A stretch of DNA of 64,000 nucleotides from Xenoacremonium recifei (lineage: Eukaryota > Ascomycota > Sordariomycetes > Hypocreales > Nectriaceae), in the NCBI GenBank assembly GCA_012184525.1, contig WOFQ01000053.1, positions 186,001 through 250,000 of the forward strand. Direction: 5' to 3'. Below the pieces are notes generated by a model that saw only the letters and a program-made list of their open reading frames with translations, was not told where the DNA came from and made no database searches. Shown here piece after piece: positions 55,070 to 64,000 of the stretch (its first letter is position 1; each line of letters begins with the position of its first letter). The position numbers were made by a program, and so were the translations under genes.

Positions 55070-55999
55070 TCAAGCCGTAATCAGATCGGGAGGCGGTCCA
55101 ACGCCCCTTAGCAACACGACAGTATTTCCACTCTGCAACGCCGTGCCAACCTTCTCGTTGAATTCGAGCAACCGCCCGCCCTCGACATGGAACACTCGTA
55201 GCTTGTCCTTCTCGTCTGAGCTCTTATTGTTGATGTTCTGCACCTGAAGACTCCGCGCCGCCGCATCCAATACCCGTCCAACTACCCAGTCTTTGCTGTA
55301 GAAGAACTCGCCCTTGGGGAACTTCGCCTTGGCCGTCTCTGCCTCGGCCTCGACGTAGATGTAAATGCGCTTCTCCGGCGGAACTTTGGCGTCGCCCTTG
55401 GCCGACTTCTTCAGGTTGTTCACAGCGACGAGTCGTGCAGCCGCGGAGCTAGGCTTGGGCTTGGGGAGCGCCCTTCCGGCTTGTTCCTTCTTCGCGGCGC
55501 CCCAGAGACGCAGCTTGCTAAGTGCCGACTTGGTCCTTTCGCTGACATCGAATTGTGCAGGGCGAGCGCCGATCGGGATGAGGTTCTTGCAGTCGTGGTC
55601 CTCCTGCAGGCGGTGTTTCAAGCAGTAGTCGCGATTGCACTTCTGGCAATGCACACCGGGCGTCAAGGATGTGCCAACGACGGTCTTGCAGGCGGGTGAT
55701 GCACAGGGCTTCTCCGAGACTCGGTCCCTCAGCGTCTTGCCCGCCCCTATGGAGGGCTGCGCGAGTTCCGCTAGACGCTTGCGTTCCGCCCATGCGCCCG
55801 CGTTTGCGCACTTATGTGACGTCTCGGATCGGTGGTCGAGGCAGTAAGTCTTGCGACATGACTGGCAGAAGAAAGGGAGGAAGTCAAGCTGATTGCAGTA
55901 GTCGTATTCGCAGTGCTTGCCGACGAGGGTGGCGTCGATTTTATCGCCCATCTCGACGTAGCTCGTGTCGCTGGGATCTGGTTTCGATGACGATGCCAT
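55070..55999 (-). CDS. cuz1: Cuz1/ZFAND1-type AN1 zinc-finger protein
   Basis: Intronless, 309 aa. Two AN1 zinc fingers: about 30-64 (CEYDYCNQLDFLPFFCQSC; CLDHRSETSHKC) and about 99-137 (CASPACKTVVG; HCQKCNRDYCLKHRLQEDHDC). A Lys-rich linker and a ubiquitin-like C-terminal domain follow (RIYIYVEAEAETAKAKFP; VVGRVLDAAARSLQVQNINN; LRVFHVEGGRLLEFNEKV; TVVLLRGVG). In yeast this protein links Cdc48 and the proteasome during arsenite stress and stress-granule clearance. The length is close to that of the family. The start is the only ATG of the frame before the conserved first finger. Confidence 0.93.
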   Translation of the reverse strand: MASSSKPDPSDTSYVEMGDKIDATLVGKHCEYDYCNQLDFLPFFCQSCRKTYCLDHRSETSHKCANAGAWAERKRLAELAQPSIGAGKTLRDRVSEKPCASPACKTVVGTSLTPGVHCQKCNRDYCLKHRLQEDHDCKNLIPIGARPAQFDVSERTKSALSKLRLWGAAKKEQAGRALPKPKPSSAAARLVAVNNLKKSAKGDAKVPPEKRIYIYVEAEAETAKAKFPKGEFFYSKDWVVGRVLDAAARSLQVQNINNKSSDEKDKLRVFHVEGGRLLEFNEKVGTALQSGNTVVLLRGVGPPPDLITA

Positions 56000-56564
56000 G
56001 GTGGAATAATTCGATCTGATTTTATCTTTTTAAAGAATATTGTATCTGCGCGATCTCGTAGGCAGGTCTGAGGTCGTCGTCGTCGGCATCGAGCTACGGG
56101 CGAGGGCTGACCAAGGCGGCGAGGAATCGTCTGGAACCGTCCCGCCGAATTCGCAACGTCGGGTGCCTGAAGCAGAAATTCGGACTTGCCGCGCGCTACG
56201 TTGGCGCAGCAGCCTTTCAACCAGAGAAAAGCAGTCAGATGGTGCGGGTCGCGGGTTGGCTGGCGAGGCGCTGAAGCAGCGGCCGGGGGGTCCATCCCAG
56301 GGTGATCAGACGGGACACACCCCGCCTCTTTACCTGGTATCTAATTACTCTCATTGAAATTCATACCTTGCGGTTTCCAGAATCACGGGCAATAAGTGAA
56401 ACAGAGTGGTGCTTGAATCTCGAACCAAACTTTGTGGTGAGTTGTCATTCAGCTTCGTTTATATACCTAGTTAGTCTACAGTGGGGAGTTGTACAATCAG
56501 TCCATTCGACCCGCGCCATGGCCCTGTAACGCCTGTCCTCTTCTTCCCGTCTTGTTCATTATCA
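56000..56564. other. intergenic: cuz1 promoter and MTP18-like 3' side
   Basis: No coding region supported. Confidence 0.45.
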
Positions 56565-57480
56565 TTATAGCTCTTTCTCCTTCGGGGGCTTCTTGAGAGC
56601 TTGTTCTCGCCCCATCGTCGGAGCGTCTCCCACGGCACTGTGGCCGCCAAAGACTTCAAATCCCTTATGGAATGCCCACTCAACCGCGTTCTCTACTGGT
56701 TCGTCGAACATCGCCGGCAAGAAAGGCACCACCGAGAGACCCAGACCGATGGGTCCCCAAGTACGGATGGTCTTATTCTTCATGTTCTTCATCGCTCGCC
56801 CTGAGTATCGCACCACACTGTGAATGGTGAAAGCCGGCAGACCCATACTGGCAATGCTCTGGAAGATGGCTCGCTGAACCATGACTGTTCGGTAGTCCTC
56901 CAACGGGGGCACAACACCAGGCTTGGCAACGGCAACTTGAGTGTCGTTTGCTGGTAGTCCAGTGATCTTCTCTTGGCGCGGCGTTAATTGCACCTTGGGA
57001 TCGAGAATGCGTTGGTTGTGCCAGTATGCCTTGTATCCTTCGAAGGATACGTCGCCGAGGAGGTAGAGCCAGGACACTCCGTAGGCGGCGCGGACGAGGT
57101 TTGGATGGGCGACTGGTCGGAACGATTCGCCAATATCAGAGGTGTAGGCGACATATCGGTGGGCGGAGAGGAGGATGGTTCGTATTCGCGACGCATAAGC
57201 AGCATATCGCAGGTTGCTTTCGGTAGAGTCGGGGCCGCTGGAAAAGCAAGGCGTTAGCAAGAGAATGCCGGATAGAGGTCAGCAATACTTACTAGCCCTC
57301 ACTGACACCGTCGAAGAAACTCCCATCTTTGTCCGCCTTGTCCACAATCTTCTGCAATGCCGGGGGCAGCTTCTCTCGCGCCGGCAGCTTGTTCGGATCA
57401 TAGGCCTGCTTCTGGGACACGTCCTTCTCCTCCTTGGCCGCCTCGGGCTTTGGTTCTTGAGATCTGGACCACCAAGGCAT
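56565..57480 (-). CDS. mitochondrial fission process protein 1 (MTP18/MTFP1)
   Basis: Exons are 57480-57293 and 57237-56565 (286 aa). An N-terminal Lys/Glu-rich segment precedes the MTP18 domain: NLRYAAYASRIRTILLSAHRYVAYTSDIGESFRP (given here as YAAYASRIRTIL and YVAYTSDIGESFRP), VRAAYGVSWLYLLGDVSFEGYKA, and MVQRAIFQSIASMGLPAFTIH. Three to four hydrophobic segments fit an inner mitochondrial membrane protein. The family controls fission and inner-membrane integrity in animals; fungal roles are little known. The 55-bp intron has a CTAAC branch. It is divergent from the ATP synthase subunit k gene, with 414 bases between ATGs. Confidence 0.92.
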
Positions 57481-57894
57481 TTTTGCAGACAGTAGAGTCA
57501 CAAAGAGTGAAGAAGATGAGAAGAAGAGGTGAATTGAAGCGTGGAGGATGGAAAAGACGTTGCAACGGCTAGGCGGAAGCGCCTCGATATTTACAGTGCC
57601 TGGATCCGCCCGCAACCGTTATGGACGGTCTTTGCCTAGTCCGGCTGTCTCAGTGACGTCGCCGCAAACGGGGCCCGGCCCATCCCGACCAGCGGGGAAA
57701 TAGCCGCAGTATAGCCGCCAGCGCCGGCTTCGTCCCTGGATTGTTTCAGCCTGCAAATCCAGGCCAAAAACGGCGCCGAATTTGAGAGCTCGGCAAAACG
57801 ATCTCGGCCGCGCAGCAACGTCTTCGACATCCACCAATTGCTCCCCGTCCACACATCCAATCCGTCCCTTTTCGGTCCCTTTTGCTCCGTTACA
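57481..57894. promoter_or_regulatory. bidirectional promoter of two mitochondrial genes
   Basis: The only sequence between divergent MTP18-like and ATP synthase k ATGs. A TGACGTC element (CRE/ATF-like) lies at 57654-57660, roughly central. Confidence 0.5.
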
Positions 57895-58228
57895 ATGGCT
57901 GGTGTTGCCTACTACAAGATTGCCGGCAAGCAGGTCGGCGGCCACTACGTCAGTCGCCCCCAATTGCATCCCGAGTCTTCAAAGACGCATCGCTAACAGA
58001 CAAACAGCTGGCCATGGGCTGGTTGGCCACGCTCTACCTGGGCACCACCTACGCTCTCAGCGGCGGCAGCTCCAAGCCCAACGTCTCGACGCCTCCCCCG
58101 ATCAACGCCTCCAGCGCCGAGGAGGGCGACTTCATCAAGTGCGCGAATTCGCTGCCCCGTACCGCCCGCGCACTCTCGGCTAACCCGCGAGCAGGAAGTT
58201 CCTTGACGAGCAGGACAAGAAGCACTAA
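57895..58228 (+). CDS. ATP19: ATP synthase subunit k (Atp19)
   Basis: Exons are 57895-57948, 58008-58138 and 58195-58228 (72 aa), too fragmented to appear as one frame. The text MAGVAYYKIAGKQVGGHY, LAMGWLATLYLGTTYAL (membrane segment), INASSAEEGDFIKKFLDEQ and the end DKKH match the small F1Fo accessory subunit that helps dimerise the enzyme in the inner membrane. Introns are 59 and 56 bp; the second ends GCTAACCCGCGAGCAG. Donors GTCAGT and GTGCGC are non-optimal but keep the frame and family sequence. Confidence 0.92.
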
Positions 58229-58437
58229 GCGGTGGGATCGAGGACGACGATTATGCGGTCTTGTGGACGCGGTGTACATGTATCGATTACGCAAAAAGGG
58301 GCGGTCCCTAGTTTCGGATAGCCGGATGCAATACCACTTGAAGCCCGAGTTTGCCATTCGCGGCATAAACAATCCATTGTTCGAGCATGAGCTATTTGTG
58401 AAGAGATTTGTCCTCCGACAGATTTATAGAGGTGTAT

Positions 58438-59313
58438 CTACCAGAGAACGGTACGGAATTCGCCCTCCTCACACTCCCAGAAAGTTCCAGGCGCAACCTC
58501 CCCTTTCTTGGACTCAAGCAATCTCACCACGACTTCTGCTCCTTCCAGCGGATCCTTAACACCCCGGAATCCGTTGAATGCTGTCTTACAGTGCCCAGGG
58601 CTTGTTACCCAATACGTGACTCTTTCATCTTCTGGCATGGTCTCTTCAAAAGCTTGCAGTTGAACCGTGAGCATATTCAGACCGGCCTTGACGATGCAAT
58701 AATCTACTACAGTGACAGCAGGAAGCTATGACAGGAGCAATCAGTTTTAGGTGTCTTTTATTACGAATTGACTGCTGGGATAACTGTACCTCTTTGTTTA
58801 CAGTCTTTCCGAGACTGCCTCGGCTGCTCGACACCATAATCACACGAGGCCAGTCGCTCTTCCGGAGGAGTGGAAGGAAAGCCCTCGTAACGATGGCGTT
58901 GGAGGTGATTCCATTGTTGAAACACATATTGGTAGACTTCCTAATCATAGAGAAGTCTTCTGACTTCGTCAATTCGAGCTTGATCGCGTTGTTGATCAGC
59001 ACTGTCAACCTTCCATTAGTACATAGGCTAACATGTTAGAGGTTGCTCATCGAAGCTTACCGTCGAGCTTTCCATGCTTCTGTTCAATAGACGCTACAGC
59101 TGCTTGGATTGATGCATCATCTTCAATGTCAAGCTGGACCACGCCAAATTCAGCTTTTAGTCCAAGCTCCTTAAGCTTCTCGATGGCCGCCTCGCCTGCG
59201 GCTGTGTCTCGACAACCGATGATGACAGTCGACGATGGGAGCCTGGTAGCAATTGCTTGCACAGTTGCGAACCCGATGCCGCGATTTCCACCAGTGACAA
59301 GAACAATAGCCAT
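58438..59313 (-). CDS. short-chain dehydrogenase/reductase (carbonyl-reductase-like)
   Basis: Exons are 59313-59061, 59001-58790 and 58725-58438 (250 aa). A classical SDR: TGGNRGIG (residues 7-14) for NAD(P) binding, QLDIEDD, LINNA (86-90), Ser142-144 in VSSSRGS, and catalytic Tyr164-x3-Lys168 in DYCIVKAG. CRDTAAGE after the second strand suggests NADP preference. The C-terminal half (VTYWVTSPGHCKTAFNGFRG) contains the usual cofactor-binding TSPGHCKT pattern of fungal carbonyl-reductase-like enzymes. The substrate is unknown. It forms a same-strand pair with the next SDR gene. Confidence 0.9.
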
Positions 59314-59908
59314 TTTTTTGTGCTTTTTGAGACTTGCAATATTCTTAATTGATTTGCCTTGAACACCATCTTGCAAAGCAGTTTGTCTTATACATTGACG
59401 TTTGGCCGGTATTAGGGGCACCGGGAGTTAGCAACCCCGTTTACTAACTCCGAACACCACTGTATCACACGATTATTGGTACAAAGCAACATCTTATACG
59501 GCTTCCGGTGCAAGTTTATCTTCCGGTCATATTTTGAGAAGGCTTTAAGAGAAGAAAAGTCCAGGTCTCGGACATAAGAACACCATTGTCCTATTCCGGT
59601 AAACGCTCTGTCCAATCTGAGATCTGCTATCGTACTCGGTGCAAACCTGACCAAGTAGCCCTGACCAATTGATTCGTTAGTTCTTCTCTAAATAGCCAGC
59701 CAGTGGCTGAAGGTTGTTAAGTATTGCATCGTTTCTTGGACCCGTGTGGTGAGGTGTGCAAGTGCAACACGTACACGATATTGAGACAGTCTCCATGAGA
59801 GCGAAAGCTAGTACAAGACGATTGAGAACCCAAAGAACTAATTAAATTATAGTTTACAAACCATAAATACAGAGATACCACTGAGGAATTGTCGCACAAA
59901 TTTATCCT
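59314..59908. other. AT-rich intergenic region between two SDR genes
   Basis: Holds the promoter of the carbonyl-reductase-like gene. Nothing else supported. Confidence 0.45.
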
Positions 59909-60981
59909 CTAATTATTCCTCTTAAGAGCCTTCTTCATATCTGGCACACCCATAACTCTCAACATGATATCCTAGAAGGTGTCCAGTCAGTATCGCATCA
60001 CATTTGTTTGAAACATACACTACTCACAGTTGCATTGTGCCACAAAAGCTTGGTGAAAACCCATGTCTGCCATCCTCCGTACCCCGTATACTGTATAGAG
60101 GCAGGGGAGCTCTTCACAGCGTTGTCAATGACATTTTTGGCGAAATCCGCAGGGAGAGCTGGTTCTGTTAGAATAAGTATTATTGAATAACCCTTTTGAG
60201 CTTACTCTTTTGCATGATGTCTTCAACTTCTCCCTTTAACCAGGGCTCGAGCTCGGGACTGCAGGGCTGGTAAAGAGAGTTTTCGGGGACGGTGGCTCTA
60301 TCGCTGTTCGAGAAGAATGGCGTCTTGATACCACCTGTGTTAACCTGAGATAGGTTTAGCATTTTTCAAGACAGGCAAGAAATTGATAAACAGTTCACTT
60401 ACGTGTACAACTTTGATGTCGAATGGGTAGAACTCGACGTGCATCTGCTTAGAAAGATGCTCTAGAGCAGCCTTGCTCATATTATAGGCGCCCTCGAAGG
60501 GAATGGGCAGTCTGCCAGCCACCGAACCAATGTTGACAATTGTACCCTTTGAAGCTATCAGCATCGGGCTGAATGCCTGGGTCACCTCCCAAAGTCCCCA
60601 AATGTTGACATCGAAAAGAGCCTTTGCAGCTGCAATATCAGTATCTAGGATTGATGATATGAGGCCTGGAAGCCAGTTAGTCTTGCTGCTCATTGTTGAG
60701 AGATCAGAAATCCACTTACCGACACCGGAATTGTTGATGAGCATGTCCAACTTGCCGTCGGTGAGAGAGGAGACTTCGGCGGCAGCCTTCTTGATGGAGT
60801 CGGAGTCTGTCACTTCAAGGAGCACAATCTCAACGCCCATCTCCTTCAGGTGCTCGACCTTTGCGGCAGTGCGAGCTGTAGCAAAGACACGAAAGCCTCT
60901 ACGGTGCAGCTCCTGGACGAGGTGATCGCCGATACCGCCCTTGCTGGCGCCGGTGACGAGAGCTGTCTTCTTGACCGTCAT
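59909..60981 (-). CDS. short-chain dehydrogenase, Ayr1-like
   Basis: Exons are 60981-60720, 60665-60403, 60344-60206, 60158-60028 and 59971-59909 (285 aa). SDR motifs: TGASKGGIG (10-18), NNSG (83-86), Ser135, Tyr148-x3-Lys152 in YNMSKAA. VFATART and LEVTDSDSIKKAA resemble 1-acyl-dihydroxyacetone-phosphate reductase (Ayr1) and its many fungal relatives. Intron 1 (54 bp) is stop-free and a multiple of three; removing it gives NNSGVGLISSILD. Intron 3 can end at 60165 (41 bp) or 60159 (47 bp); I use the latter because the CTAAC branch then sits at a normal distance. A TATA box lies about 107 bases upstream. Confidence 0.88.
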
Positions 60982-62156
60982 GATGGAGTAGTGGTGGGGA
61001 TATTACTGGAATAGAGGCGATGAAAACACGTTGAATACAAGAGCCGATTAATGATGAGGATTTGGGTAATATTGGATGGGATTAAGACTTATATACTCCT
61101 CGTTTCAGCTGCCTGTCGGAGCTGGACTGATCCTCGGCGAAGGCCACCCTTCTGGGCAGCGAAAGCAACGTGGCCAGGGCCCCTCCAGCAACACCTGATC
61201 CTGCTCAATAATGCCCGCGGGCTCCTTACAACCCCTGGATCGGATGGATTTGTTACTCCGCAGTCTAGCATTGCCAGGAATTGAGCTTGTTAGGAGGGTC
61301 TCGAGCCGTTTGTCAGCTAGGTGATTAGATACTGCTTCATTAAATGATTATCACCAGTACAGACAATAACCCTCTCAAGAACTTGTTTTGAGAGGCGCCC
61401 TGGAAGATGTCACTGGAAAATGCGCCAATCCAGATCCCCGTCATTGCTAAGCTCCTTTGCCCCGTCGCCGACGGACACTCGGTCTGTCTATGAAATGCAG
61501 CGAGACTCGGGAGCGCTTATATAACGCGACAGTTGGCAAAGGCTTTGGCGTTCGGCTGATAATTAATCAAGAAATCCATGATTCGCAGAAAAGCCACTGC
61601 ATGCATCGGGCTGCAGGAGAGTTACAGCCCGGAATATTCCCGCTGCTCGATATCGAGTCTTCGTGAAATGCAAGCCGCCCCGCTGCAAGCAATTATCAAA
61701 GACGCTGATTAAAGCCGGCTTCTCGACAGGGCACTACTCATGGTAAGTGCCTATCCAGGTTGCTGTATATTCGCCCCAAAGCTGACAAGCAGCTCCAAAG
61801 CGTCTGCCGGCTTGAAACGATTTATTTCAACGCAGACGCTGAGTGATATCTGCTCACATCGATTTTCTTTGAATGAAGACTTCCGTCCTCGTCTAGAAAT
61901 GTGCATATACCTATCCGTGCTTATGTAAATGCAAAGACGCCTAATGCAGCATGCCAGACGGGTCACGTGACCCGTGGCTGGCGTTCGCTCGCACGCTTCC
62001 CCTCCTCGCAAAATTCCATCCTCCTTTTAATCGAAACATCCCACTTCATCGCGCGCACGCCCCTTCGGTTACAACGATAGCATCTCCATCCGATCCCCCC
62101 CTCCAACCTCCAAAATCCCATCCCCACACCTTCTTAAGGAGATAGCCGTCCTGGGC
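60982..62156. other. divergent intergenic region (SDR / Abp1-like)
   Basis: Contains the SDR TATA box and, at its right end, a CT-rich leader of the Abp1-like gene. Short frames between are unsupported. Confidence 0.45.
61088..61095 (-). promoter_or_regulatory. TATA box of the Ayr1-like gene
   Basis: TATATAAG on the minus strand, about 107 bases before the ATG, the clearest TATA element in the window. Confidence 0.55.
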
Positions 62157-63341
62157 ATGTCGGCTGCCACCACTGATCCGGCCCTGGTTGCTGCCCCAGG
62201 CCCGGATCTTGCCCACGAATCTCCTTCGCTTCTTAGCCAGGCAAAGGAGCGTCACTCCTTGACCCTCGATCAGCGACGCGCCCTCCGACGATGGGCAAGT
62301 AGCCAGACCGTCAGGCCGTCGCATAAGGCCTGCATTGAATGGTTCTACTCCCAATACGGCCAGCAGATCAGCCAGTCGACTGTGTCGCACTCGCTGTCGC
62401 CCAAGTACTCGCGTCTTGACGGCGACAACCCTCAGCTGTCTGGGTCGCGTCTTCGATTTGGCAATTGGCCCGACGTCGAGAAACTCGTTCTTCTCTGGTA
62501 CCAGCAAGTGCAGGCTTCAGGACGACAGCCCACGAACGAGGAGCTTGGAGAAAAGGCCAAGACCATCTTCCAACAACTGCCGCGATACAAGGACGAGAAC
62601 CCGCCTGAATTCTCCCCTGGTTGGATTCATCGATTCAAGAAGCGATACGGGTTGTTGATTCGTCGTCAGAGACGCCATGGGGACGGCATGAATCCGGAGG
62701 ACGACATCGAATACCTCGCGGACTGCGTGCCAAGGTTCATGGTGGTGGCATCCGACACCAGTCCCGCAGCCATCAAAGAACAGGTGCTTCGCGTCGTGGG
62801 CGTCGAGTCCACTCTCAACACGTGTGCGCTGGTTCGAGATGAAGTGATTCGGAGGATGAACGCTCAAGCTGCGCAGCCGCAGCCACCACCAGAGCAACAA
62901 CCTCTTCCACCGCCACTACCTCCGCCGATGGTGGCCGAACCTGCACTCCCGCCGCAGCCTGAGCCACAGATGTATGCGGAGGATGACCCGGAGACTGTGC
63001 TTCAGAATGCACTTCGACAACTACAGCAGGAGGAACAGGCCGCGGAAGAACAGGCCGCAGCCGTACGAGAGGAACGCGAACGCGCCGAGAGAGCTGGTCT
63101 CCCTCTGCCACCTCCTAACGCTGGCATGATGACTCCCGCTCCACGCGCATCGTCGGTCACGCGTTATACTACGACGCCAGCTCAGGAGCTACCTCCAGAT
63201 CTGACGCTCACGCCAATCAACTCCGAAGGCCCCATTTCTGCCAACGAGAGACCCGTGAGATGCCCTTTCTGCGTGAACCAGCGCATGCTGCGAACTATTA
63301 GGGAGGCCGTGGAGCATTTGTCGACGCATGTGGTGGTCTGA
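62157..63341 (+). CDS. CENP-B/Abp1-like DNA-binding protein
   Basis: Intronless, 394 aa. The N-terminal helix-turn-helix (about 33-95: LTLDQRRALRRWASS; CIEWFYSQYGQQISQSTVSHSL) and the second CENP-B-type HTH (about 105-175: VEKLVLLWYQQVQASGR; FSPGWIHRFKKRYGL) match ARS-binding protein 1 of fission yeast. The transposase-derived DDE domain of Abp1/CENP-B is missing. Instead there is a Pro/Gln-rich region, an Ala/Glu-rich helix (about 275-315) and a C-terminal C-x2-C-x14-H-x3-H cluster (Cys369, Cys372, His387, His391) that could bind zinc. Relatives bind centromeric or replication-origin DNA and silence retrotransposons; this role is inferred. Confidence 0.87.
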   Translation: MSAATTDPALVAAPGPDLAHESPSLLSQAKERHSLTLDQRRALRRWASSQTVRPSHKACIEWFYSQYGQQISQSTVSHSLSPKYSRLDGDNPQLSGSRLRFGNWPDVEKLVLLWYQQVQASGRQPTNEELGEKAKTIFQQLPRYKDENPPEFSPGWIHRFKKRYGLLIRRQRRHGDGMNPEDDIEYLADCVPRFMVVASDTSPAAIKEQVLRVVGVESTLNTCALVRDEVIRRMNAQAAQPQPPPEQQPLPPPLPPPMVAEPALPPQPEPQMYAEDDPETVLQNALRQLQQEEQAAEEQAAAVREERERAERAGLPLPPPNAGMMTPAPRASSVTRYTTTPAQELPPDLTLTPINSEGPISANERPVRCPFCVNQRMLRTIREAVEHLSTHVVV

Positions 63342-63638
63342 TAGCGAAGAGCACTTTTTTATTTGATTGCCCAGAAGCGTGCTTATTTTGGCAGGGACGA
63401 AGATTGGAGTTGGAGTCGAAGAGGGTCGGAGTTTACGAAGGTTACGAACGGATACCATGGATGAAAGGATTAATTTTTCCCGATAATGAGCTTTAATGAA
63501 TTGAACATCAAGCCTCATCTCTGTACCAATTTCACAACACCTCGTATGGCGACGTTTTTGGGGACTGTATGCTTTGAAATCTAATGTATAAATGTCGTAT
63601 CTAAATCGCCAGACCGCTCGCTAATCCCATGTTTCCAT
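63342..63638. other. convergent 3' regions
   Basis: AT-rich sequence between the Abp1-like and Vps36-like gene ends; nothing else seen. Confidence 0.45.
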
Positions 63639-64000
63639 TCAAACCAGTCCGCTATTCTTCAACGCCTTTATGATCTGGTCCTGTTCCTGTTGCGCCTTGC
63701 TCTTCGGCTTCTTAGCGTTCTCTGGATTGATGTAATTAATCCAGAACTTCAGCCCTTCGAGACCCTCCTCACGACACAGCGCCCCCCGTTGCTCAGCCAT
63801 TAGTAGCTCTTCCTCAGCAACGCCCAAACTCCAACCAAAACGCTCGGCAGCCTCCTGAGCGGTGACTCCGCGACCAAACTCCTGCCAGTCCCAGGGCAGG
63901 TCGCGGTCGGGCGGGAACTCGTGCAGGTCGTTCAGCCAGGTGACGATGGCCTTGACGGTCTGCGAGTCGCGGCGGTCGCGTGCCTGCACGACCATGACGC
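63639..64000 (-). CDS. vps36: Vps36 C-terminal part (ESCRT-II), cut by window edge
   Basis: The last about 120 residues of a gene that continues beyond the right edge. VTAQEAAERFGWSLGVAEEELLMAEQRGALCREEGLEGLKFWINYI is the C-terminal winged-helix region of fungal Vps36 (shown here as GVTAQEAAERFGWSLGVAEE and RGALCREEGLEGLKFWINYI). LPWDWQEFGRG precedes it. Vps36 is the ESCRT-II subunit that binds ubiquitin and lipids during multivesicular-body sorting. The methionine at 63995 is internal, since coding sequence runs in frame to the edge. Confidence 0.85.
   Translation of the reverse strand, partial: VMVVQARDRRDSQTVKAIVTWLNDLHEFPPDRDLPWDWQEFGRGVTAQEAAERFGWSLGVAEEELLMAEQRGALCREEGLEGLKFWINYINPENAKKPKSKAQQEQDQIIKALKNSGLV

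Overview
The window is nuclear DNA from a filamentous ascomycete (Pezizomycotina, most likely a Sordariomycete; the genus cannot be fixed from sequence alone). The evidence is short 40-150 bp introns with GTRNGT donors and CTRAC-type branch sites in nearly every gene, an Egh16/MAS-type secreted protein, a HET-domain gene, RTA1, two Zn2Cys6 regulators, and fungal forms of Rad4, Bqt4, Ppg1 and Cuz1. I support 25 complete protein-coding genes, one gene cut by the right edge, and one tRNA. Exon coordinates were rebuilt by eye. For each spliced gene the summed exon length is a multiple of three and joins conserved protein blocks.

Layout. 0-10 kb: mitochondrial 3-hydroxyisobutyrate dehydrogenase (-), a Bqt4-type KilA-N/APSES membrane protein (-), Rho-GDI (+), PP2A-like phosphatase Ppg1 (-). 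10-24 kb: secreted BNR/beta-propeller protein (-), zinc-knuckle Pro/RS-rich protein (+), Egh16-like secreted protein (-), and a divergent Zn2Cys6 regulator (-) / MFS exporter (+) pair. 24-31 kb (AT-richer, accessory): tRNA-Thr(AGT), an Upc2-like Zn2Cys6 regulator, an RTA1-like protein and an NCS1 nucleobase permease. 32-38 kb: importin-9/Kap114 (+) facing PI31 (-). 38-40.5 kb: a HET-domain gene. 40.8-54.6 kb: Rev7 (+), a 1495-aa RhoGEF (-), a short Dcc1-like protein (+), an RBR ubiquitin ligase (-) and Rad4/XPC (-). 55-64 kb: Cuz1 (-), MTP18/MTFP1 (-) divergent from ATP synthase subunit k (+), two short-chain dehydrogenases (-), a CENP-B-like Abp1 protein (+), and the C-terminus of Vps36 (-).

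Most of the window is housekeeping: genome maintenance (Rev7, Dcc1-like, Rad4, Abp1-like, Bqt4), protein quality control (PI31, Cuz1, RBR ligase), Rho signalling (GDI, GEF), transport and mitochondria. Accessory genes sit between these: the secreted proteins, the regulator/transporter pair, the sterol-type regulator with RTA1, the HET gene and the SDR pair. No secondary-metabolite core enzyme, transposon, virus-like sequence or CRISPR array was seen. The observations most worth follow-up are an in-frame TAG splitting the RBR gene from a proline-rich repeat ORF, several stop-free introns of length 3n, a GC-AG intron inside a zinc cluster, a triple CGG repeat in the regulator/MFS promoter, a RhoGAP-like segment in the RhoGEF, a very short Dcc1, and the predicted N-terminal histidine of the Egh16-like protein.
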